Source: Streptomyces sp. S465
GTDB taxonomy: Bacteria > Actinomycetota > Actinomycetes > Streptomycetales > Streptomycetaceae
Assembly (NCBI RefSeq): GCF_026898115.1
Contig: NZ_CP114036.1
Coordinates: forward strand, 4,210,001 to 4,274,000
DNA: 64,000 bases
Direction: 5' to 3'
The translations under genes were made by a program, and so were the position numbers. The notes under the pieces are model-generated. The model had not been told where the DNA came from. It did not search any database and saw only the letters and a list, made by a program, of their open reading frames with translations. Shown here piece after piece: positions 41,301 through 49,081 of this stretch. Numbering within the stretch: position 1 is the stretch's first letter; each line of letters begins with the position of its first letter.

Positions 41301-41807
41301 GCTGGTCTCGGCGGTCCGCCGGGTCAGCTCCCGCGCCTCGGCCAGCGACCAGCGCACCCCGCCGGTGCGGCCCACGACCGCGGGCTCGTCGCTCACCGCG
41401 AGCACCGCCGCGAAGCCGACGCCGAACCGCCCCACGGCGCTCTCCGGCTCGTCCCGCTTGGCCGACGCCCGCAGGGTGGACAGCGACTCGACCCCGGCCG
41501 CGTCCAGCGGCATCCCGGTGTTGGCGGCGGCCAGCACGGCGGGCTCGCCGTCGGTGGCCGGCCGCAGGGTCAGCCGGAGCCGTCCGGGCACCCCGGCGCG
41601 GGCGGCGGCGTCCGCCGCGTTCTGGGCCAGCTCGACGACCAGCCGGTCGCGGTGACCGCCCAGCGCGAGGTCCTCCTCGGCGTTGGCGTCCTCCCGGAAC
41701 CTGGCGGGCGACGCGGCCCAGGCGTCCAGCACGCCGCGCCGCAGCCCCGCGGTCCCGAACGGGTCCGCGTCCTCGGTCGCGCCTCGCACCATCGCCGTGC
41801 TGCTCAC
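38355..41807 (-). CDS. Sacsin-like giant protein with Hsp90-type ATPase domain
   Basis: 1150-aa protein starting GTG 41807 with GGAGG six bases upstream. The N-terminal ~220 residues are a GHKL/Hsp90-type ATPase: N-box VVELAQNAADAAARAG, ATP-lid LAAANTGMPLDAAGVESL and GRFGVGFAAVLAVSDEP. The rest has no recognisable Hsp90 middle or C-terminal domain. It is acidic, Leu/Ala/Glu-rich, with repeated VLLPLPGEADG/VRVLLPDG-like stretches resembling sacsin repeat segments. Chaperone-type function is inferred from the ATPase fold. The next gene on the strand is DUF3027, 334 bp upstream, so it may be independently transcribed. Confidence 0.82.
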   Translation of the reverse strand: MSSTAMVRGATEDADPFGTAGLRRGVLDAWAASPARFREDANAEEDLALGGHRDRLVVELAQNAADAAARAGVPGRLRLTLRPATDGEPAVLAAANTGMPLDAAGVESLSTLRASAKRDEPESAVGRFGVGFAAVLAVSDEPAVVGRTGGVRWSLAEARELTRRTAETSPGLADELRRRDGHVPLLRLPLPAEGTAPDGYDTVVVLPLRDGAALDVAERLLAGIDDALLLTLPGLAEVVVETAEGTRTLRRRQEGPYTVVEDSGRSGTGGAMRWRTESAGGRLEPELLADRPVEERLRPVWSVTWAVPVDEEGAPVRPTTAPVVHAPTPTDEPLGMPALLIASFPLEPTRRHTAPGPLTDFLVERAAEAYATLLRDWHPVSVGTIGLVPGRLGRGELDGELRGRVLERLPRVPFLPSAAAPAAGAGPEGAAGWLGSPDALGPDAAQGGPAAGEPPAAAAPSAPAAVDWDDDVLARGGFEGEPYALRPRDAEIVEGAGAETVEVLAELFPTLLPAGLERRAELRVLGVARVPLGELIDRLAGVERTPAWWRRLYDSLGGIDPDRLSGLPVPLADGRTTIGPRQVLLPLPGEADGDLGTIGVTETAVTAGIETGETGTGAAGAGTVGDAHRTLARLGLKVAHPDAAHPLLEKLGATPATPRAVLTTPQVRAAVAHSLEAEDEYDPFAEEGAALGAALDADTLADTVLGLVQQARLAPGDEPWLAALALPDEDGELAPAGELVFPGSAFEQVMREGELAACDAELAERWGEQPLAAVGVLAGFTLVRATDVVLDPDELEPREGDFAEPDDVGVLDAVDVWCEDALDRLPETPVPPVATEIVAVRDLDLVDDDAWPRALAMLAQPPLRDALTAPVRVLLPDGTTETVRSYTAWWLRGHPVLDGRRPAGLRAAGGDPLLTGLYESVDAAGFEDEQVLRALGVRTSVAALLDEPGGAAELLARLADPDREVTPAQLHGLYSQLAELDPEQVTLPDEVRAVVSGEPVVVDAGEALVADAPDLMPLAEADGRALLPVRPTRAAELAELFQVRRLSEAYPARVTSQGDLHEVPEAVRELLPGAPLSYVEHEELLIEADDGGEVELDWRYADGTLHASTVEGVAAGLAWASGHWSRRFEVAALLEDLTRTEELARARWFD

Positions 41808-42037
41808 GTCTCGCCTCCGGAGTTCCTGGTCGGGGTCCGTCCCGCGCTACGGCTCCACACCGCCGAGTCCCCCACGGTGCGGCTCGGCCCACCGCGCTCG
41901 CCGTTCCCTCGCGTGTCGCCCTTGCTAGCCGCGAACGTACCGCGATCCGCCGCCGAACGACGCCTCGGGCCCCACCCGACCGTCCCCACCCGACCGGATG
42001 GCCGGACCGACGGCGGCCGAACGCGGCCCGGCAGCAC

Positions 42038-42083
42038 GACGGCGGGACTGGCGGGACGAAGACGGCGGGACTGGCGGGACGAA
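42038..42083. repeat. Perfect 23-bp tandem duplication
   Basis: GACGGCGGGACTGGCGGGAC plus GAA occurs twice head to tail. It lies in the 334-bp space between the sacsin-like gene start and DUF3027, which otherwise shows no ORF or clear signal. Confidence 0.85.
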
Positions 42084-42141
42084 ACAGACGGCGTGCGGAC
42101 GGAACGACGGAACGGGCGGCACGAAGCGGTGGCGAACCGCC

Positions 42142-43056
42142 TCAGCTGTGGCCCAGTTCCTCCGGCGGGGTGTCCGGTTCGACGGAGCCGCTCAGCCGGT
42201 CCGGGTGGAGGGGGAGCGGTTCCACGACGGTTTCGTCGACCACGGGCGGGGCCGGACGCGGGGGCTTGGGCATGACGGCCGCCTCGGAGTGGGCGCCGCA
42301 GCCGTACGCGAGGGAGACGACGCGGCCGTCCGCCGGGCTGAACTCATTCGCGCACACCCCGAACGCCTGCCCCAGCGAGCCACCGAGGGGCACCAGGAAT
42401 CCGCAGGTCGCGCAGGTGCCGGGGGCCGCCTGGGCCATGGGCGTCTTGGCGCCGAACGACTCCTCCCACCGGTCGGCCGCCACATGGAGGCCGTAACGGG
42501 ACAGCACCCGGGCGCGGCGCATGCCCAGTTCCTCGGCGACGGCCGCGATCGAGCCGGTCGTGGGCGGGATCGCCTGGGTGGCGGGGGCACCGGCCGTCAC
42601 ATCGGCCTCCTCCACCGCCGCGAGCTGCTGCATCTCCTCCGAGACGACCGAGTTGGGCGGCGGGGCGTCCTCGCCCGAGTAGCCCGGCTCCAGGCGCAGG
42701 TCCTCGGCCTCGGTGGGGAGCAGATCGCCCGGCCCCATGTCGCCGGGGCGCAGCCGCTCGCTCCAGGGCACCCACTCCGGCGCGAGCAGCGCGTCGGGGC
42801 CGGGGAGCAGCACCGTCTCGTCCAGCGTGACGGTCTTCGCCCGGGAGGCGCGGGTCACGGTGACCGCCCAGCGCCAGCCGCGATAGCCCGGCTCGTCGTT
42901 CTCGAAGAGGTGCGTGACCACGCGGTCGCCTTCGGCGACGGCGCCCAGATACTCGCCGACCTTCCCCGGGTGGGCGGCTTCCATGGCCGCCTCACGGGCG
43001 AGTTCGACCGCCTCGGCGCACAGGCGGTCGGGGGTACGGCTTCGCATCGCACTCAC
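42142..43056 (-). CDS. DUF3027 protein with zinc-binding-like cysteine cluster
   Basis: 304 aa from GTG 43056 (GAGAGA nine bases upstream). The N-terminus is RTPDRLCAEAVELAREAAMEA followed by a compact domain (HLFENDEPGYRGWRWAVTVTRA, DETVLLPGPDALLAPEWVPW). The C-terminal part has CATCGFLVPLGG, GVCANEFSPADG and YGCGAHSEA, a C-x2-C...C...C-x-x-H pattern suited to Zn binding. This matches what I know as DUF3027, conserved in actinobacteria with no known role. It lies head-to-head with the MFS gene. Confidence 0.83.
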   Translation of the reverse strand: MSAMRSRTPDRLCAEAVELAREAAMEAAHPGKVGEYLGAVAEGDRVVTHLFENDEPGYRGWRWAVTVTRASRAKTVTLDETVLLPGPDALLAPEWVPWSERLRPGDMGPGDLLPTEAEDLRLEPGYSGEDAPPPNSVVSEEMQQLAAVEEADVTAGAPATQAIPPTTGSIAAVAEELGMRRARVLSRYGLHVAADRWEESFGAKTPMAQAAPGTCATCGFLVPLGGSLGQAFGVCANEFSPADGRVVSLAYGCGAHSEAAVMPKPPRPAPPVVDETVVEPLPLHPDRLSGSVEPDTPPEELGHS

Positions 43057-43469
43057 AGGATCGATTCTCTCTTCCACGCCGTCGCAGCCGTCTGACCTGG
43101 TGCGCCAGCCGTACAGCCAGAACGCGGGACCGCGGACGGAGCGGACCACGGGACCGCGTCGACGTCCGCGCCCTTCCGTCCTTCGGGCGCACCTTGTACG
43201 TCCCATTCTGCGGGATGGCTACTCGGCGCACGGCCAGGAACGACCGTCGGTGGCGCGGTTACGCACGCTACCTTGTCCGGCCGCGCCGCCCCTACCCCCG
43301 TCTCACGCCCGGCTCCCGCTCCGGCGCCGTGCAGCCCCTGCCCGCCCGGCCCGGCGGCGCCGCATTTCCGCTGGACAGAGGGGTGTTGTCGGTCCTCCCC
43401 GACGGCGCTGCCAGCCGGAAAGCCGTCGAAGGTCTGACGCCGGAGCCGCGTTGGCTGCACCATGGTCGA

Positions 43470-45038
43470 GTGGCAGGAAAGCGATGGCACGGCGGCGGCC
43501 CGATCCAACGGTCGGGCCGTTGGATCGGCCATGCGCTCCGTTTTCCGTTCACCGCCACCGGCCGGGGCATCCGCCGGGCCACCCATGCCCATGGGGCCGG
43601 GGAGTCGGGGCTGGGCAAGCTGATCGAGCTGCACGCGGTGAACTCCGCGGGCGACATGCTGGTCACCGTCGCGCTCGCCTCCACGATCTTCTTCTCGGTC
43701 CCGACCGACCAGGCCCGCGGCCGGGTCGCGCTCTACCTGGTCATCACCATGGCGCCGTTCGCGCTGCTCGCCCCCGTCGTCGGCCCGCTCCTGGACCGCC
43801 TCCCGCACGGCCGCCGGGCGGCGATGGCGGGCTCGATGCTGACCCGTACGGTGCTCGCGCTGACGATGGCGGGCGCGGTGGCGGGCGGCGGCCTCGAACT
43901 GTATCCGGCGGCGCTGGGTGTGCTGGTGGCGTCCAAGGCGTACGGAGTCATCCGCTCCGCCGTCGTGCCGCGGCTGCTGCCACCCCACTTCTCGCTGGTC
44001 AAGGCCAACTCTCGGGTCACGCTGGGCGGGCTGCTGGCCACCGGCGCGGCGGCCCCGCTGGGGGCCGGGCTGCATCAGATCGGGCCGAGCTGGCCGCTGT
44101 ACGGGGCGTGTGCGATCTTCTCGCTGGGCGGGTTCCTGTCGTTCACCCTGCCGCATAAGGTGGACTCCTCGACGGGTGAGGCCAGGGCGCAGCTGACCTC
44201 CGGCCAGCGCCATCCGCATCTGCCGGTGACGGTGACGGTGCGCAACCCCAAGGCCAGGGTCGGCGGGGCCCGGAACGCCTTCCACGTCTTCTCCCTGAAC
44301 GTCTTCCGGAGCGTCTTCCCCCGGAACGTCTTCCGCCGGAACGCCCACATCCGGCACGCCCACGTCCGGCACGCCTGGCGGAGCGTCCTGTGGCGGAACG
44401 CGTTCTTCCGGCGCGCCTTCTGGCGGAACCGGTCCGGGCGGCCCGGCCTCCGCACGGTCGGTCCCTCCGTCCTGCACGCCCTCCAGGCATGTGCCGCGCT
44501 GAAGACCCTGTCCGGCTTCCTCACCCTCTTCCTCGCCTTCCTCCTCCGCGACCAGCCGGTGGGCGGGCTCGGCCCCGAGGTCTCGCTCGGCCTGGCCGCG
44601 GTCTGCGCGGGCGGCGGCAACGCGCTGGGCACCGCGATCGGCGCCTGGCTGCGGGCGCGCGGCCCGGAGCGGATCATCGCGGTGGTGCTGAGCTCCGCCC
44701 TCGCCGTGATCATCGTGTCGGCTGCCTTCTACGGAGCGGTGGCGGTCGCCGCCGTGGCCGCCACCGCGGGCATCTCCCAGGCGCTGGGCAAGCTGTCGCT
44801 GGACGCGCTGATCCAGCGCGACGTCCCGGAGGAGGTCCGCACCTCCGCGTTCTCCCGCTCCGAGACGACGCTCCAGATGGCGTGGGTCGTCGGCGGCGCC
44901 ATCGGCATCGTGCTGCCGCTGCACGGGGTGCTGGGGATGGCGGCCGCCTCGGCGGTGGTGGCCCTGGGCGCGGCGTTGAGCGTCCGGGGACTGCTGAGCG
45001 CCTCCCGGCAGGGGGCGCCGTACCCACGGGTGGCGTGA
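43470..45038 (+). CDS. MFS transporter with an Arg/aromatic repeat insert in the central loop
   Basis: 522-aa membrane protein. GTG 43470 gives AGKRWHGGGPIQRSGRWIG, the conserved head, and appears to lack a Shine-Dalgarno. Six TM segments (first: ELHAVNSAGDMLVTVALAST), motif VVGPLLDRLPHGRRAAMAGS, then a long cytoplasmic loop and six more TMs (FLTLFLAFLLRDQPVGG onward). The loop (residues ~265-330) is a run of ~15-bp-derived repeats such as RNVFRRNAHIRHAHVRHAW. The substrate is unknown. It is followed by the lipoprotein gene. Confidence 0.85.
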   Translation: MAGKRWHGGGPIQRSGRWIGHALRFPFTATGRGIRRATHAHGAGESGLGKLIELHAVNSAGDMLVTVALASTIFFSVPTDQARGRVALYLVITMAPFALLAPVVGPLLDRLPHGRRAAMAGSMLTRTVLALTMAGAVAGGGLELYPAALGVLVASKAYGVIRSAVVPRLLPPHFSLVKANSRVTLGGLLATGAAAPLGAGLHQIGPSWPLYGACAIFSLGGFLSFTLPHKVDSSTGEARAQLTSGQRHPHLPVTVTVRNPKARVGGARNAFHVFSLNVFRSVFPRNVFRRNAHIRHAHVRHAWRSVLWRNAFFRRAFWRNRSGRPGLRTVGPSVLHALQACAALKTLSGFLTLFLAFLLRDQPVGGLGPEVSLGLAAVCAGGGNALGTAIGAWLRARGPERIIAVVLSSALAVIIVSAAFYGAVAVAAVAATAGISQALGKLSLDALIQRDVPEEVRTSAFSRSETTLQMAWVVGGAIGIVLPLHGVLGMAAASAVVALGAALSVRGLLSASRQGAPYPRVA

Positions 45039-45087
45039 GGCGGCCCGCCGTGCCACACCCCCGCGCGAGGCGACCGGGGCGGCCAGA

Positions 45088-45093
45088 TAGCCT
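45088..45093 (+). promoter_or_regulatory. -10 box for leaderless DUF2771 transcript
   Basis: TAGCCT ends six nucleotides before ATG 45100, which lacks a Shine-Dalgarno. Confidence 0.5.
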
Positions 45094-45099
45094 GCCAGC

Positions 45100-45606
45100 A
45101 TGACCGCTGCGTTGTTTTCCAGGGGCAAGGGCCGCCGCGCCGTCACCGCCGCCTGTGCCGTGTCCCTCGGGCTCGTCGCCCTCTCCGCCTGCGACAAGCC
45201 GACCCCGCTGGCGACGGTGACGGTCGGTTCGGACACCGTGACGGCCGAGGCGAGCGACGGCTGCTACGGCGACGGCAAGGACCTGAGCTCGGCGAAGTTC
45301 AAGTCGTGCCTGTCCGCCAAGCCCGAAAAGACGATCAAGGTCGCCGCCGGGGAGAAGGTGCGGATCGGGGTGGACCCCGAGATCGCCGACTCCAGCTGGG
45401 GCCTGATCGCCAACAACCCGGTCATGGCCGAGGCGAGCAAGGAGACGTACCGCAGCTTCGACAGCGACACGCTCTTCGCCAAGCAGAACCCGCAGACCGG
45501 TCAGACCACGCTCGAGAAGAAGGTCACGATCACCATCGCCGAGCTGGGCAAGAGCAGCCAGGGCGTCAAGGGCATCTGGCGCTTCACCCTCGAACGGGAC
45601 TCCTGA
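45100..45606 (+). CDS. DUF2771 lipoprotein
   Basis: Exported lipoprotein, 168 aa. The basic head (RGKGRR), hydrophobic stretch and lipobox LSAC-D put the acylated Cys at residue 31. The mature domain is about 135 residues with a conserved pair of Cys (DGCYGDG, KSCLSAK) and an ending typical of DUF2771 (VTITIAELGKSSQGVKGIW). Role unknown. It lies between an MFS gene and the menaquinone genes. Confidence 0.85.
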   Translation: MTAALFSRGKGRRAVTAACAVSLGLVALSACDKPTPLATVTVGSDTVTAEASDGCYGDGKDLSSAKFKSCLSAKPEKTIKVAAGEKVRIGVDPEIADSSWGLIANNPVMAEASKETYRSFDSDTLFAKQNPQTGQTTLEKKVTITIAELGKSSQGVKGIWRFTLERDS

Positions 45607-45676
45607 CGAGCGGGACTCCTGAGCCCACGGTGGTGGTCGGGACAGCCGTGGCAGCTGTGACAAGGGAAAGCCACCC

Positions 45677-46450
45677 ATGCGCGTACTGATCGTCACGGCC
45701 GTACCCGCCGAACGGGATGCCGTGGTGCGGGGCGTCGGCGCCGCGGCCCCCGAGGTGGCCGAACTCCCCGTCCCCGGCGGAGTGCTCCACCGGCTGAGCC
45801 CGGCGCCGCCCGCCGGGCCGCCGCTCACCGTGGACGTGCTGGCCGCCGGGGTCGGCCCGGCAGCCGCGGCGGCCGGAACCGCCGCCGCCCTCACCACGGC
45901 CGCGGTCGCCCACACCCCCTACGACCTCGCCGTATCGGCCGGTATCGGCGGCGGTTTCGGCACCGCCCGACCCGGTGCCGTGCGGCTCGGCTCCGTCGTG
46001 GTCGCGGACGCGATCGTCGCCGCCGACCTGGGCGCCGAGACCCCCGACGGCTTCACCGCCGTCACCGACCTGGGCTTCGGAACCGTCGAACACCTCCCGC
46101 CCGCCCCGCTCGTCGCCGCCGTCGCCGAGGCGACGGACGCCGTGCGCGGCACCGTGCTCACCGTGTCGACCGTGACCGGAAGCGCCGAACGGGCCGCCGA
46201 GCTGCTGCGCCGCCATCCGCGCGCCGCCGCCGAGGCCATGGAGGGCTTCGGCGTGGCGGAGGCCGCGGCGGCCCAGTCCGTGCCCGTCCTGGAGGTACGG
46301 GCGGTCTCCAACGCCGTCGGCCCGCGCGACCGCGCGGCCTGGCGGATCCGGGAGGCGCTCGACGCCCTCACGGGCGCCTTCGGGACCCTCGCCCCCCGCC
46401 TCGGCACCTGGACCTGGACCTCGGACCCGGAAGGAACCGGCAGTGACTGA
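45677..46450 (+). CDS. mqnB: Futalosine hydrolase
   Basis: Nucleosidase that removes hypoxanthine from futalosine to give dehypoxanthine futalosine in the alternative menaquinone pathway; 257 aa. AAGGGAAAG lies before ATG 45677. It shows the MTA/SAH nucleosidase fold: MRVLIVTAVPAERDAVVRG, VDVLAAGVGPAAAAAGTA, AVSAGIGGGFG, and AAEAMEGFGVAEAAA with the catalytic-site Glu, then VRAVSNAVGPRDR. It overlaps mqnD by 8 nt. Confidence 0.94.
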   Translation: MRVLIVTAVPAERDAVVRGVGAAAPEVAELPVPGGVLHRLSPAPPAGPPLTVDVLAAGVGPAAAAAGTAAALTTAAVAHTPYDLAVSAGIGGGFGTARPGAVRLGSVVVADAIVAADLGAETPDGFTAVTDLGFGTVEHLPPAPLVAAVAEATDAVRGTVLTVSTVTGSAERAAELLRRHPRAAAEAMEGFGVAEAAAAQSVPVLEVRAVSNAVGPRDRAAWRIREALDALTGAFGTLAPRLGTWTWTSDPEGTGSD

Positions 46451-47309
46451 GCCCCTGAAGATCGCGTACTCCCCGTGCCCGAACGACACCTTCGTCTTCC
46501 ACGCCTGGGCCCACGGCCGCGTCCCGGGCGCGCCCGCGCTCGACGTCACCTTCGCCGACATCGACATCACCAACGGGATGGCCGAGCGCGGTGAGTTCGA
46601 TGTGCTGAAGGTGTCGTACGCCGTACTGCCGTGGGTGCTGGACGACTACGCGCTGCTGCCCTGCGGCGGGGCGCTCGGCCGCGGCTGCGGACCGCTGGTG
46701 CTCACCCGGGACCCCGGTGACGGGACGGAGCTCACCGCGAAGGACCTGGCGGGGAAGACGGTCGCGGTGCCGAGCGAGCGTTCGACCGCGTATCTGCTCT
46801 TCCGGCTGTGGGCCGCCGCCGAGGTGCCGGGCGGGGTCGGCGAGATCAAGGTGCTGCCGTTCCACGCGATCATGCCGGCGGTACGGGACGGCGAGGTCGA
46901 CGCCGGGCTCGTCATCCACGAAGCCCGGTTCACCTATCAGAATTACGGGCTGCACTGCCTGGCTGACATGGGTGAGCACTGGGAGCGGACCACCGGACTG
47001 CCGATCCCGCTCGGCGCGATCATCGCCAAGCGCTCACTGGGCGCCGAGCGGCTGCGGGAGCTCGCCGACGCCACCCGGACGTCGGTACGGATGGCCTGGG
47101 ACGACCCGGAGGCATCGCGCGCCTATGTCCTGGAGCACGCCCAGGAGATGGACCCGGCCGTCGCCGATCAGCACATCGGGCTGTACGTGAACGAGTTCAC
47201 CGCCGGCCTGGGCGAGAACGGCTACGCCGCGGTGCGCGGACTGCTCACCCGCGCGGCGGCCGAGGGGCTGGTACCGCCCCTCGGCCCCGGAGCACTGGAT
47301 GCGGCCTGA
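46443..47309 (+). CDS. mqnD: 1,4-dihydroxy-6-naphthoate synthase
   Basis: Converts cyclic dehypoxanthine futalosine to 1,4-dihydroxy-6-naphthoate; 288 aa. GTG 46443 lies inside the end of mqnB, with GGAAGGA upstream. Periplasmic-binding-protein-like fold: LKIAYSPCPNDTFVFHAWA, FDVLKVSYAVLPWVLDDYALLPCGGALGRG, VPSERSTAYLLFRLW and DAGLVIHEARFTYQNYGL. Presence of mqnB/mqnD shows the organism makes menaquinone by the futalosine route, as Streptomyces do. Confidence 0.95.
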   Translation: MTEPLKIAYSPCPNDTFVFHAWAHGRVPGAPALDVTFADIDITNGMAERGEFDVLKVSYAVLPWVLDDYALLPCGGALGRGCGPLVLTRDPGDGTELTAKDLAGKTVAVPSERSTAYLLFRLWAAAEVPGGVGEIKVLPFHAIMPAVRDGEVDAGLVIHEARFTYQNYGLHCLADMGEHWERTTGLPIPLGAIIAKRSLGAERLRELADATRTSVRMAWDDPEASRAYVLEHAQEMDPAVADQHIGLYVNEFTAGLGENGYAAVRGLLTRAAAEGLVPPLGPGALDAA

Positions 47310-47338
47310 TCACGTCACGGCATAGGCAGCCGGTCAGG

Positions 47339-47722
47339 TCATACGTCGAGCTGGTCGGCCACGGCCCGCAGCATGCCCGCGATCTTGTGGCCGTGCGCCT
47401 TGTCCGGATAGCGGCCGCGCTCGAGCTGCTGCGTCACGTTCTCCAGCAGGGTGGTCAGGTCCTGGACGATCGACGCCAACTCGTCCGGCTTGCGCCGCTG
47501 GGCGGCCGCTACGGAGGGGGTCGGCTCGAGGACGGTGACGGACAGTGCCTGATCTCCGCGGTTTCCGGCCACCACGCCGAATTCCACGCGCTGCCCCGGC
47601 TTCAGTGAGTCGACGCCTTCCGGGAGCACCGACGAGTGCACGAAGACGTCGCCGCCGTCGTCGCGGGAGAGAAAGCCGAAGCCCTTCTCACTGTTGAACC
47701 ACTTGACCTTGCCGGTAGGCAC
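47339..47722 (-). CDS. Cold-shock-domain protein with C-terminal helical extension
   Basis: Nucleic-acid-binding protein of 127 aa from GTG 47722. The N-terminal ~65 residues are a canonical cold-shock domain (PTGKVKWFNSEKGFGFLSRD with RNP1 KGFGF, and RNP2 VFVHSS). The last ~55 residues (KPDELASIVQDLTTLLENVTQQLERGRYPDK...) form an amphipathic helical extension not found in CspA-type proteins. It is convergent with mqnD. The leader of ~80 nt includes the GCGGGTC/GACCCGC hairpin. Confidence 0.92.
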   Translation of the reverse strand: MPTGKVKWFNSEKGFGFLSRDDGGDVFVHSSVLPEGVDSLKPGQRVEFGVVAGNRGDQALSVTVLEPTPSVAAAQRRKPDELASIVQDLTTLLENVTQQLERGRYPDKAHGHKIAGMLRAVADQLDV

Positions 47723-47783
47723 GTCTGTCTCGTCCTCGTCGCTCGTCGGAAAACACGGAAAAAAAGCTCTGGATAGCACTAGA

Positions 47784-47801
47784 GCGGGTCGTAAGACCCG
47801 C
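47784..47801. promoter_or_regulatory. Small hairpin in the cold-shock gene upstream region
   Basis: GCGGGTC-gtaa-GACCCGC lies ~60 nt before the cold-shock start, between divergent genes. A T7 tract (minus strand) follows at ~25 nt. It may be a leader structure or an operator. Confidence 0.35.
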
Positions 47802-47878
47802 CACCACCAAGGCTAATGGTCCGGAGCCTGGTGACAAGACGTACCCGGGTGGTTCCTATGCGCGCTCTGGCACGGATC

Positions 47879-47884
47879 TACCCT
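47879..47884 (+). promoter_or_regulatory. -10 box for leaderless membrane-protein transcript
   Basis: TACCCT ends six nucleotides before GTG 47891. This decides that start over the upstream in-frame ATG/GTG codons. Confidence 0.5.
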
Positions 47885-47890
47885 GGTGCG

Positions 47891-48208
47891 GTGAGCAATG
47901 AAACCCCGCACAGTGGAACCTCCTCGCCCCGCTCCCGCGGGGAGGGAGCCGCGCCCGGCGACCGGCTCATCCGGTCCGGCGTCATCGTCTTCGCCGTCGG
48001 AGCGGTGGCCACGCTCGTCACCATCGCGCCGCTCTTCCTGGGCGCCGATCCGCTGCCTTCGGTGGCGTACTTCGTGTGCATGCTGATGGGCGTCGGCTTC
48101 CTCCTCGCCGCCGCCGGGCTGCTGCGGTCCATCGCGGCACAGCGGCGGGAGGCCGCGGCCGCTCGGGCCGCCGCCCATACCGGCCCGTCCATACCTCCGT
48201 CCGGGTGA
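47891..48208 (+). CDS. Two-helix membrane protein
   Basis: 105 aa. A polar head (SNETPHSGTSSPRSRGEG) precedes two TM helices (GVIVFAVGAVATLVTIAPLFL and VAYFVCMLMGVGFLLAAAGLL), with a basic C-terminus (RSIAAQRREAAAARA). I do not recognise a named family beyond small conserved Streptomyces membrane proteins. It is convergent with the HAD phosphatase. Confidence 0.75.
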   Translation: MSNETPHSGTSSPRSRGEGAAPGDRLIRSGVIVFAVGAVATLVTIAPLFLGADPLPSVAYFVCMLMGVGFLLAAAGLLRSIAAQRREAAAARAAAHTGPSIPPSG

Positions 48209-48253
48209 ATACCGCCGTCCGGGTGAATCAGCCCCGGTGATCCTCCGGATCGA

Positions 48254-48976
48254 TCAGCTTCCCGTGTGACCGTCCACGCGGCCCGCTATGTGACCCGCCA
48301 GCCACGTGGGGAACGCCGTCAGATCGTCCAGGACGACATCGGCGCCGGCCGCGCGCAGCTCGTCCGCCGCGCAGGGCCCGGTGGCGACCGCCACGGACAG
48401 CGCACCGGCCGTACGGGCGCCCCGTACGTCACCCGTGTGATCCCCGACGTACACCGTCGCCCCGTACTCCCGCAGCGCCTCCGCCTTGGCCTCGGCCCAC
48501 AGCCAGCCGATGACCGCGTCCGCCTCGATGCCCAGGTGGCTCAGGTGCAGCTTGGCGTTGGGCTCGTGCTTCGCGGTGACCACGATGGCGCGGCCCCCCG
48601 CCCGCCGCACGGCCTCGATCGCCTCGCGGGCCCCCGCCATGGCGGGGGTGGGCGCGATCGCGTAGTCCGGGTACAGCTCGCGGTAGAGCTCGCTCATCTC
48701 CTCGATGCGCTCATCGGGGAACCAGTGCACCAGCTCCTGCTCCAGCGGCGGGCCGAGCCGGGTGACGGCGAGGTCGGCGTCCACGTAGGTGCCGGTCCGG
48801 GCCGACAGGGCCTCGTACGTCGCCTTGATGCCCGGACGGGAGTCGATCAGGGTCATGTCGAGGTCGAACCCGACGGTCACGGTGTGTGACGCTGCGTCCG
48901 AGGCGAGATGCGGGTCGGTGTTCGGGTCGGTGGTGGTGGCGGTGGGCACGGCGGAGTACGAAGACATGACCGTCAT
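48254..48976 (-). CDS. HAD-superfamily hydrolase, phosphoglycolate phosphatase-like
   Basis: Phosphatase of 240 aa (ATG 48976, AAGG four bases before; ATG 48967 is possible). Motif I GFDLDMTLIDSRPG carries nucleophile Asp and acid Asp, motif II AIVVTAKHEP, motif III Lys region HLGIEADAVIGW, and motif IV YVGDHTGDVRGAR. The cap domain between motifs I and II is subclass IA-like. The ~35-residue Thr/Asp/Ser-rich head is unusual. The substrate is not decided. Confidence 0.88.
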   Translation of the reverse strand: MTVMSSYSAVPTATTTDPNTDPHLASDAASHTVTVGFDLDMTLIDSRPGIKATYEALSARTGTYVDADLAVTRLGPPLEQELVHWFPDERIEEMSELYRELYPDYAIAPTPAMAGAREAIEAVRRAGGRAIVVTAKHEPNAKLHLSHLGIEADAVIGWLWAEAKAEALREYGATVYVGDHTGDVRGARTAGALSVAVATGPCAADELRAAGADVVLDDLTAFPTWLAGHIAGRVDGHTGS

Positions 48977-49081
48977 TGTGCCTTGGCCGGCCCGTGCACT
49001 CAGCGTCACCTCGGCCTCTCTGGGGTGGCCATGCTTCGTGGCCCGACGCCCCTGTCCCCGCTGTCGGCCCCGCCCCTCGTA

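Noticed and set aside
43053..45236. 727-codon minus-strand frame over the MFS gene
   Set aside because: Antisense shadow; TM periodicity belongs to the plus-strand frame.
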